Position numbers and translations under genes: made by a program
From: Egibacter rhizosphaerae
Lineage (GTDB): Bacteria; Actinomycetota; Nitriliruptoria; Euzebyales; Egibacteraceae
DNA: 64,000 nucleotides
Direction of reading: 5' to 3'
NCBI RefSeq assembly: GCF_004322855.1
Contig: NZ_CP036402.1
Coordinates: forward strand, 1,488,001-1,552,000
The notes under the pieces: model-generated
Told to the model about the DNA's origin: nothing
Seen by the model: only the letters and a program-made list of their open reading frames with translations
Databases searched by the model: none
In this document: positions 1 to 10,100 of the stretch, piece after piece
Layout: each line of letters starts with the position of its first letter
Position numbering within the stretch: the stretch's first letter is position 1

Positions 1-59
1 CAGCCTACTGCGATCCCCACCATCGGCAAGCTCGGAACGGTGCGTGCCGGCGGCGTCCT

Positions 60-2444
<2,385 letters not shown>

Positions 2445-2490
2445 GGACCAACTCCCTCAGTTGGGCTGGTTCGAACGGTCGCTGCACCAG

Positions 2491-2790
2491 TCACGGAGCC
2501 TGCAAGGCCGCGGGGTCAGCGCCGATCTCAGTCAAGGGCTCCTCGACCGCCGTCGGCAGCGGCTCGGAGATGGACAGCTGCCAACCGACGCTCCCGCCAC
2601 ACACTACGAAGGGTATGAGGCGTACTACGAAAGGTAGCCATACGCGCAGCAGAGCAAACCACACGCACGGCGGACCCCAGTCGGACTCGGAGCCGTAGAC
2701 CAGGACGAACAGGCAACCCCGGTCGGCGCGGTGCGCGTCCAGCAGTGTTCGGTAGGTCCGGCCGGACTCGCGCTCGATATCGGCGAGCAC
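2491..2790 (-). pseudogene. Possible gene remnant (short hypothetical ORF)
   Basis: I do not recognise this protein. Reading leftward from a GTG at 2790, the first 45 or so codons have a strongly G/C third position like neighbouring genes, and the same frame stays open further upstream without a good start. After about 2655 the codon pattern decays into Val/Phe/Leu-rich sequence. This looks like the broken end of a former gene rather than an intact one. The rest of 2445-2914 shows no other convincing gene. Confidence 0.25.
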
Positions 2791-2855
2791 GGGACGGTGC
2801 TCCCGAGGCGGCGAGTCATGCCAGCACTCGCGCCCCCGGCTCGACGAGAAGCGTC

Positions 2856-2882
2856 GGTCACAATCTGGCCGCGACCGGTGTC
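2856..2882 (+). promoter_or_regulatory. Candidate ECF41 sigma-factor promoter
   Basis: GGTCACA at 2856-2862 is followed after 16 bases by TGTC at 2879-2882. ECF41 factors are reported to recognise TGTCACA-N16-CGTC upstream of their partner gene, so both boxes match with one mismatch each at the right spacing. It lies 33 bases before the ATG of the CMD-family gene, consistent with autoregulation of the two-gene unit. Confidence 0.55.
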
Positions 2883-2914
2883 TTCATGTCGAGTCCACCA
2901 CATAAGGAGGCGAC

Positions 2915-3505
2915 ATGACCAGCGCGACTCGCGTTCCCCCGGCCGAGGTCACCGGCCCGTTCGGGGCGATGCTGAAGCGGTCCAGTCGGAGGAGGTTCGG
3001 CGAGGTCCCGGAAGCGCTCGGGGTGATGTGGCACAGCAAGGCCGTACTGAAGGCGTTCTTCGGGCTCATGGGCAAGGCCCGGAAGTGGGACACGTGCGAC
3101 CCGCAACTGAAGTCGTTCGCCCACATGGCCACGGTGTCGATCGTGGGCTGCAGCCTCTGCCTGGATCTGGGGTACTTCGAGGCCTACAACGAGAACCTCG
3201 ACCTCAAGAAGGCCCGCGAGGTGCCCCGGTGGCGGGAGTCCGACCTCTTCACACCGCTGGAGCGGGAGGTGATGGCGTACGCTGAGGCGATGAGCCAGAC
3301 CCCGCCAACGGTCGACGACGAGCTCTCCGCACGATTGCGAGAGCAACTCGGCGACACGGCGCTGGTGGAGCTCACCGCGTTCATCGGAGCGGCGAACCTG
3401 GCGGCCCGTACCAACGTCGCGCTCGGTCTCACGTCACAAGGCTTGGCGGCTTCGTGCGGGCTACCCCCGCTCGTCGATCCGAGCGGCATCGCGTCGGCTT
3501 CATGA
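2915..3505 (+). CDS. Carboxymuconolactone decarboxylase (AhpD-like) family protein, ECF41 partner
   Basis: The 196-residue protein has the CMD/AhpD fold signature. The redox-type CxxC lies in the segment VGCSLCLDLG (about residue 75), preceded by a helix that normally carries the proton relay. The start is set by AAGGAGG at 2904-2910. The stop TGA overlaps the ATG of the sigma-factor gene (ATGA at 3502-3505), so the two are translationally coupled. CMD-family genes are one of the conserved partner classes (with oxidoreductases and epimerases) adjacent to ECF41 sigma factors. The protein is cytoplasmic and its substrate is unknown. It is probably the main target of the downstream sigma factor. 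Confidence 0.85.
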   Translation: MTSATRVPPAEVTGPFGAMLKRSSRRRFGEVPEALGVMWHSKAVLKAFFGLMGKARKWDTCDPQLKSFAHMATVSIVGCSLCLDLGYFEAYNENLDLKKAREVPRWRESDLFTPLEREVMAYAEAMSQTPPTVDDELSARLREQLGDTALVELTAFIGAANLAARTNVALGLTSQGLAASCGLPPLVDPSGIASAS

Positions 3506-4371
3506 GCGACGACCCGTTCATCACCCACCGCAGCCTGCTGTTCACGGTCGCCTACGAGATGCTCGGCTCGGCGGCGGACGCCGAGGACGTGGTCCAGGAG
3601 GTGTGGCTGCGGTGGGCGGACGTCGACCAGGCGAGGGTGCGCGACGCGCGCGCCTACCTCGTCCGGGTCGTCACCCGGCAGGCACTCAACCGACTCCGCA
3701 CGCTGAGCAGGCGCCGCGAGGAGTACGTCGGGCCGTGGCTTCCGGAGCCGCTGCTCACCAGCCCCGACGTGGCCGAGGACGTCGAGCTCGCCGAGAGCGT
3801 CTCCATCGCGATGCTCACGGTCCTGGAGACGCTCGGTCCGACGGAGCGCGCGGTGCTCGTGCTGCGCGAGGTCTTCGACACGCCGTACGACGAGATCGCC
3901 GTGGCGCTGGACAAGTCCCCGTCGGCGATCCGTCAGATCGCCCATCGGGCCCGGAAGCACGTGGCCGCCCGACGACCGCGGATGGAGGTGAGCACGACCG
4001 AGCAGCAAGCCGTGGTGGAGCGGTTGCTGGCAGCGCTTCACACGGGGGACCTCCAGGGTCTGCTCGACGTGCTGGCGCCCGACGTGCTGGCGGTCGCCGA
4101 CGGCGGGGGTCTGGCGCCCGCGGTTCGTCATCCCGTCACCGGCGCTGATCGGGTGGCTCACCTCCTGACCCGCTTCACGGAGCTCGCGCCGGGCGCCCGA
4201 CTGGCCACCACGTGGCTGAACGGCGCCCCGGCGGTCCGGATAGATCTCGACGGCGAGCTCCACGCCGTGGTCAGCCTCGTCATCGACGACGGACGCATCA
4301 CCCGTATCTACGCGGTCAACAACCCGCAGAAGCTGGGCGGGCTCGAGGAGCCGGCCCGGCTTTCCAAGTGA
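3502..4371 (+). CDS. ECF41-type RNA polymerase sigma factor with SnoaL-like C-terminal domain
   Basis: The 289-residue protein has sigma region 2 (AYEMLGSAADAEDVVQEVWLRW, about 16-40) and region 4 (about 110-165, with the DEIAVALDKSPSAIRQIAHRAR helix-turn-helix). A C-terminal SnoaL/NTF2-like extension (about 175-289) follows. The diagnostic ECF41 motifs are visible: WLPEPL in the linker, DGGG in the extension and an NPxKL-type NPQKL near the C-terminus. In this family the extension modulates activity in place of a separate anti-sigma factor. I prefer the ATG at 3502 (overlapping the CMD stop) over the in-frame start at 3454, because it gives the usual family N-terminus. Confidence 0.92.
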   Translation: MSDDPFITHRSLLFTVAYEMLGSAADAEDVVQEVWLRWADVDQARVRDARAYLVRVVTRQALNRLRTLSRRREEYVGPWLPEPLLTSPDVAEDVELAESVSIAMLTVLETLGPTERAVLVLREVFDTPYDEIAVALDKSPSAIRQIAHRARKHVAARRPRMEVSTTEQQAVVERLLAALHTGDLQGLLDVLAPDVLAVADGGGLAPAVRHPVTGADRVAHLLTRFTELAPGARLATTWLNGAPAVRIDLDGELHAVVSLVIDDGRITRIYAVNNPQKLGGLEEPARLSK

Positions 4372-4408
4372 GCCGGCCCCGGCTCCGCGACGTCGCGGGT
4401 CGGCTCAC
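4368..4408. terminator. Bidirectional terminator containing both stop codons
   Basis: A 12-bp stem (4368-4379 with 4397-4408, one G-T pair) joins the converging sigma-factor and GGDEF-EAL genes. The TGA of the sigma gene (4369-4371) and the TGA of the GGDEF-EAL gene (4405-4407 on the other strand) both lie inside the arms. Confidence 0.6.
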
Positions 4409-6966
4409 CCGCCGCGCAGATCGCGCAGCGCTGCGACGATCCGGGCGGCGGGCAGTGGCCTGCTCCAGTGATAGCCCTGACCGGCCCCACAGCCGAGCGC
4501 ACGCAGCGCTTGGAGTTGTGCCTCGGTCTCGACCCCCTCCCCGACGCAGAGCAGGTCGAGCGTGCCGGCCAGACCGATGACGGCCTGGATGATCTCTCGA
4601 TGGCTGCCGGGATCCGGTAGAGGCGACACGAAGGACCGGTCGATCTTGATGGTGTCGATCGGGAACTGCGTGAGATGGGTGAGTGACGAGTAGCCGGTGC
4701 CGAAGTCGTCCAGCGCGATCCGCACACCCAGCCCCTGCAGTTGCTGGAGGGTGAGCAGCGCCTCGTGGGGATCGTCGATCATGGCGCTCTCGGTGATCTC
4801 CAGGCACAGCCGCTCCGGAGGCAGCCCGCTGCTGTGCAGCACCTCCTCCACGGTGCCGATCAGGCCCGATTCCACCAGTTGCCGTGGGGACAGGTTGACT
4901 GCCAGCCCTGGCGGCTGGCCCCCAACGCCGGGGAACATGTCGACCACTTCCTGACAGGCGCGGGAGAGAACCCACGCGCCCAGCTCGCCGATGAGCCCCA
5001 CTTCCTCGGCCAGCGGCAGGAACTCCCCTGGCCCGCGCGTCCCCTTCTCGCGGTGCTGCCACCGCAGCAGCGCCTCGAGGCCCACGACCTCGCCCGTGCC
5101 GAGATCGATCTGGGGCTGGTAGACGACGAAGAACTCGCCCTCGTGATACGCGTGACGCAGCTCGTTGGCCAGTTGCAGTCGCTCGTAGGAGCGGGTGCGC
5201 ATCTCCTCGTCGAAGACCGCCACCCGACCGGGCGCGTCCTGCTTCGCCCGGTCCATCGCCGCGTCGGCCTCGCGAACGAGGTCGAGGGGATCGTCGTCAC
5301 CCTTGTTCAGGGTCGCACCGATGGTCGCGGTCACGTGGATCTCGCCGTCGGACAGCTCGTAGTGCCCGTCCAGCCCGGCGTTCACGCGGTCGGCCAGATC
5401 CAACGTTTGCTGCAATGCCGCGGCCTGACCGGCCGGCAGATCCTCGCAGACCACCACGAACTCGTCGCCCCCCACGCGGGCGACGGTGTCCCCGGCGCGG
5501 ACGCTCGACCGCAGCCGCTCGGCCACCGCGGTCAACAGCTCGTCGCCGGCGTGGTGGCCCCAGCTGTCGTTGACGAGCTTGAACCGGTCGATGTCGATGA
5601 AGAGCACCGCCACCCGTGCGGGCTCGTAGCGGGCGCGAGCCAGCGCGCCCGCCAGCCGGTCGCGGAGCAGCGTGCGGTTGGAGAGCCGCGTGAGGGGGTC
5701 ATACAGCGCGAGCCGCTCGTGTGCGGCCGCGGCAGCGTCCCGATCGATCGCCGAACCGACGATGTTCGCGACGCTGCGCAGGAACGCCGTGTCGTCGTCG
5801 GTGAAGTCCCGGGCGCGTCGACTGTGCACCCCGAGCACGCCGTAGACACGGCCGTCGCCGAGGGAGATCTGGGTGCTCATCCCGCTGTCGACGCCGTGCT
5901 CGACGAGGAGCCTGGGGGCGGTGAACCGCTCCTCGAGCCCGAAGTCGCTCACGACCACGGGCTTGTCGACCAGCAACGTGTAGCCGGCCTGTGAGCCGGC
6001 GTCGTTCGGGACGACCGCCTCACGAACCACCTCCTCGTCCCATCCGGTGCCAGCACGCAAGTGCATGTGTCCCGCCTCGCGATCGAGCTCGAGCACCTTG
6101 CACAGCTCCGCGTCGAGCACGTCGGCGACGCACACGCACACTCGGCGCAGGAAGACGTCGATGTCCGGTGTGTCCAGGGCCTCCTGGCCCAAGCGGGCGA
6201 CCGCGCTCTGCTGGGCGATGCGACGCTGTGCCTCCTGTTGCGCACGGCGGAGATCGCTGATGTCGGTCGCCACCCCCAGGATTCCCGCCAGGCTTCCGTG
6301 CTCGTCGATGTAGGGGCTGTTGGTGATCAGGGCCGGGATGACGCGCCCGTCGCGGTGGCGGATCGTGAACTCCCCCGACCACTGCTCGCCGCGTCGGAGA
6401 GCCGCGAAGATCTCGCGTCCGCGGGCCGCGTCGAGTTCGCTCGCCGTCACCTCGACGACGTCCCGACCCAGGACCTCCTCGGAACTCCACCCGTACAACC
6501 GCTCGGCGGCGGCGTTCCAGTACTCGATGCGCCCCTCGAGGTCGGCGGCGACGATCGCGTCGCCGACCGCGTCGAGCAGCCCCGCTTGGTACCGCAGCCG
6601 AGCTTCGAGCTCGCGGGTGTCGCGCCGGTCGCGAAAGATGAGCAGCAGCGCCGCCAGCGAGCCGCCGGCGTCGCGGTGCGCGATGACCGTCTGCCATCCG
6701 GGTACCTCGCTGCCGTCCTGCGCCAGGAGCGCGGATTCTCCCCGCCAGACACCATCGTTGATCGCGGCGGGGATCGCCTCCTCGTGCAGCACCCGCGCCG
6801 CCCACTCGGGACAGAAGGCGGAGAACTGCTCGGGGAGCTGCTCGCCCAAACCGCAGAGGCGGCGCCCTGGCGAGTTCACCCAGCGCGGCCGGCCCGACGT
6901 GTCCATCGCGGCAACGAACGAGGTCGCCGCCTCGATGATCGCCTCGAGCTGATCGGCGTCGGCCAT
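4405..6966 (-). CDS. PAS-PAS-GAF-GGDEF-EAL cyclic-di-GMP signalling protein
   Basis: The 853-residue cytoplasmic protein has two PAS modules (about 5-118 and 120-240), a GAF domain (about 255-410), a GGDEF domain (about 420-590) and an EAL domain (about 600-850). The GGDEF motif is intact at 499-503, with the inhibitory RxxD site exactly five residues before it (RAGD, 490-493). EAL is intact (631-633), and the ITES, LDDFGTGYSSL and KIDRSF motifs of active phosphodiesterases are present. It may therefore be bifunctional, making and degrading c-di-GMP in response to a ligand or redox signal. I chose the ATG at 6966 because of the upstream GAGGGTG; the frame opens to 7083 but that extension is Arg/Pro-rich. 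It is not obviously in an operon. Confidence 0.92.
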   Translation of the reverse strand: MADADQLEAIIEAATSFVAAMDTSGRPRWVNSPGRRLCGLGEQLPEQFSAFCPEWAARVLHEEAIPAAINDGVWRGESALLAQDGSEVPGWQTVIAHRDAGGSLAALLLIFRDRRDTRELEARLRYQAGLLDAVGDAIVAADLEGRIEYWNAAAERLYGWSSEEVLGRDVVEVTASELDAARGREIFAALRRGEQWSGEFTIRHRDGRVIPALITNSPYIDEHGSLAGILGVATDISDLRRAQQEAQRRIAQQSAVARLGQEALDTPDIDVFLRRVCVCVADVLDAELCKVLELDREAGHMHLRAGTGWDEEVVREAVVPNDAGSQAGYTLLVDKPVVVSDFGLEERFTAPRLLVEHGVDSGMSTQISLGDGRVYGVLGVHSRRARDFTDDDTAFLRSVANIVGSAIDRDAAAAAHERLALYDPLTRLSNRTLLRDRLAGALARARYEPARVAVLFIDIDRFKLVNDSWGHHAGDELLTAVAERLRSSVRAGDTVARVGGDEFVVVCEDLPAGQAAALQQTLDLADRVNAGLDGHYELSDGEIHVTATIGATLNKGDDDPLDLVREADAAMDRAKQDAPGRVAVFDEEMRTRSYERLQLANELRHAYHEGEFFVVYQPQIDLGTGEVVGLEALLRWQHREKGTRGPGEFLPLAEEVGLIGELGAWVLSRACQEVVDMFPGVGGQPPGLAVNLSPRQLVESGLIGTVEEVLHSSGLPPERLCLEITESAMIDDPHEALLTLQQLQGLGVRIALDDFGTGYSSLTHLTQFPIDTIKIDRSFVSPLPDPGSHREIIQAVIGLAGTLDLLCVGEGVETEAQLQALRALGCGAGQGYHWSRPLPAARIVAALRDLRGG

Positions 6967-7107
6967 CACACCCTCACACGAGGTTCGCCGTCGCTGGGGG
7001 CGACGGGCAGACACCACGTCCGTCGGCGGCAAACGTGGCGGCTCCACCCTAATCGCTCGGACGCCCGTGACCCGGGCACCCATACGCGAGTCGGCGCCCC
7101 TTGCCGC

Positions 7108-10100
7108 TCACGCGCCGAGACGACGGAGCGGGCCGGGGTCGAGCCGGTCGGCGATCGCCTCCTCGGTGTCCGCGGTGATCACAGCGGAGCCTCCGATCAG
7201 ATCGGCGCTGCTCACCGCCTCACCATGGCGGTCGAACCACGCCTCGGTGCCCGGTGCCAAGCCGGACCCGTCGCCGTTGACGAGCACCAGCACCCCCGGG
7301 GCCGAGCCGGCCACCAGCCCGTCGGGCCAGTGCTCACCGGTCGCGACGAGGAGGCGCTCCGCGGCAAGGCCTCGCTCGACGGTCTCCTCGGCGAGCAGCG
7401 CCGAGGTCTCGTAGCGATCCTCACCCGCGATGCGGGACACGCTCCCGGCAACGCGGTCGAGTTCGGCCGCCGCGGACTCCCCGACGACAGCGCTACCACC
7501 GATGATCGTGGCAGTGGCCCCGGCCGCGGCCTCCGCGGTCGCGGCGGCCAGGCCGTCGCCACCGGTGAGCAGCACCGGTGAGCCGGTCTCCGCAGCGAGG
7601 GCCGACGCGCCGAGCGCATCCGGCCAGCCCTCATGACCGTCGGCGAAGAACACCTCGTCAGTGGACCCCATCTCGTCGGCCACCGCCGCGGCGGTCTGGT
7701 ACCGGTCGTCGCCGGCGACCCGCGACACCTCGATGCCGAGGTCACCGACCTGCTCGACCACCGTGTCCGAGACGGCAGCCTCGCCGCCGAGCACGATCAC
7801 CCGGTTGGCCCCCAGGCGCTCGAGCTCCTCGGCGACGCGGTCCGGCAACGTGTCGGCGTGGGTCAGGAGCATGGGCCCTTCCTGCACGCCGGCCAGGCCG
7901 GCTCCGGCCAGAGCGTCGGCGGGATCGTCGGCCCGTGCGAGGACGGCCGTGTGCGAGCCCTCGAACCCGTCGGCGCTGAGCTCCACGGCCGTCTCGATCC
8001 GGTCCTCGCCGGCCAAGCGCTGCACGGAAGCGCCGACGTCGTCGGCCTCGGGGGCCGCAGCATCCGGGTCGGATCCAGCGTCCGCGCCCGGTTCGGCGTC
8101 CTCGTCGGAACCGTCGTCCTCGCCCGGCGAGCGGTCACCGTCGGTGTCGTAATCACCACCGCCGTCGTCGCCACCGCCGGTGTCATCACCACCGCCGTCG
8201 TCGTCGTCACCACCGCCGTCGTCGTCACCTCCATCGTCGTGGCCTCCGCCGTCACCGTGGCCTCCGTCGTCACCGTGGCCTCCGTCGTCGTCGCCTCCCC
8301 CGGCGTCGCCGCCCTCCTCGGGCTCGACGACGGTCAGGTGGGCGTCACCGGCGAGTTCCTGCTCGACGTCGGCGTCGGCGTCGGTCACCGTCCCGTGGAG
8401 GTGGTAGTCACCGGCCGACAGGTTGGGGGATGAGGCGACGGTGTAGTCGATGGTGACGAACTCGCCCTCCTCGACGTCCTCCCAATCGATCGTCCACGTC
8501 CCGGCGTCGTCGTACTCGGCCGGAACGGAGCCGTCCCAGTCCTGGACCGGCCAACCGAGCCCGACCTCCTCGCCACCGACCTCGTCGGCCTCCGACGCCG
8601 CGACGGACTCGTGCAGTTCGAGATCGCCGTCACCCGGCGCCTCGAAGGTCACGCTCACGTCGAGGGCGTCCCCGGCCTCGATCGCATCGGTCGAGAGCTC
8701 CCGCGTCGGGAACGTCACGCCGTCCCATGTGTCGAGTTCGCCGCTCCACGGGCCGGTGTCGAGGTCCAACTCGATCTCGTACGTACCGGGCTCGACCTCC
8801 TCGGTGTAGTCGAGCAGGTCGCGGGTGAACGAACGGTCGTCCCAGTCCGCAAGGCCCAAGTTGAGCAGGTCGCCGTCGGGATCGTGGAGCCCGAGCTCGA
8901 CGTTCACGGGGTCGAGGCCCTGCAAGGGCTCCGGGGCCGCGCCCATGTCGGTCACCCGATCGAGGTCGGCGAACGGCTCCAGTGGCGACTCCGAGATGCC
9001 GTCGAACGCGATGCCGTGACCGTCGACGACGTCCCAGGCGACGTCGAACTCGGTGCCCTCGCCGGCCTCGGTCGCGATCTCGGCGTGGGCTTCGCCGCCG
9101 AACGAGAGCTCGTAGTCGACCGGCCCGACCCACTCGAGGCCGGTCACCGTCTCGGACTCGAAGAGGTAGTCGTGCGGGACCGTTTCCAGCTCGTGCAGCG
9201 CCTGGAAGCGGTAGATGTCGGGGGACACCACGACCTCGCCGGGAGCGAACCCGTAGCCGTAGGGCTCGGTGAACTCGCCACTGAGCCGCGCCACGGCCTC
9301 GTGGCTCTCATCGACCGGCTCGAGGTTGAGGTCGGCCACCGCCGCGAAGTGGTAGCGGTCGTCGGCCGTGGGGCCGTCGAGATCCGCGGAGGTGTACGGG
9401 GCCAGCTCCAGCCACCGGTCGTCGGCGATGGTGAGATCCTCGGTGAGCAGGTACTGCTCAGGGATTTCCGGGTCCTCGCCGAGCCCGTCGCCCGCGGCCG
9501 AGCGCGTCACGATGAGCGTGACGTCGCTGACCACGTCCGGAGCCTCGAACTCGAGCTCGCCGTCCGTGTCGGTGGTGCCCATCGGGATGAGCTCGCCGTC
9601 GTGGAGCACGTCCACGTCGGCGTGCGCGAGCGGGCCCGGCTCGGGCAGACCCTCGCCACCGAGCTCCAGGACCGAGAGCGACACGCTCGGGGCGCGGACC
9701 CGGAACGCATCGGTGAGCGGACCGATCCGCACGTCGTACGTACCGAGCTCGCTGCGGGTGACGGGGAAGTCGAGCTCCTCGGTCTCGCCCGGAGCGAGCG
9801 TCACCTCGACCTCGTCCTCGACCTCACCGTCGATCAGCAGCTCGGACGTGTGCGCCCCCTCGGACCCTCCGACGTTGGTGACGTCGACGGTCACCTCGAC
9901 CTCCTCGTCGGACATGACGAGGTCGGGCTCCACCTCGAGGCCGCTGTGCACGAAGACCGGGGGGTCCTCCTCCGGCTCGCGGGCGACCCAGTCCACCGTG
10001 TTGTCGAACAGCGTCGACGCGTCGTCGGTCCAGTCCTCGGGCCCGCGGGTGGAGGACGACCCGTGGCTCGAGAGGAGCGCGTGGCGGTGATCGCCCGTGT

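Noticed and set aside
8140-8300. Short tandem GAC/GGC/CAC-type repeats as a regulatory array
   Set aside because: They encode the Gly-Asp-His linker of the large protease in frame; no separate DNA function is indicated.
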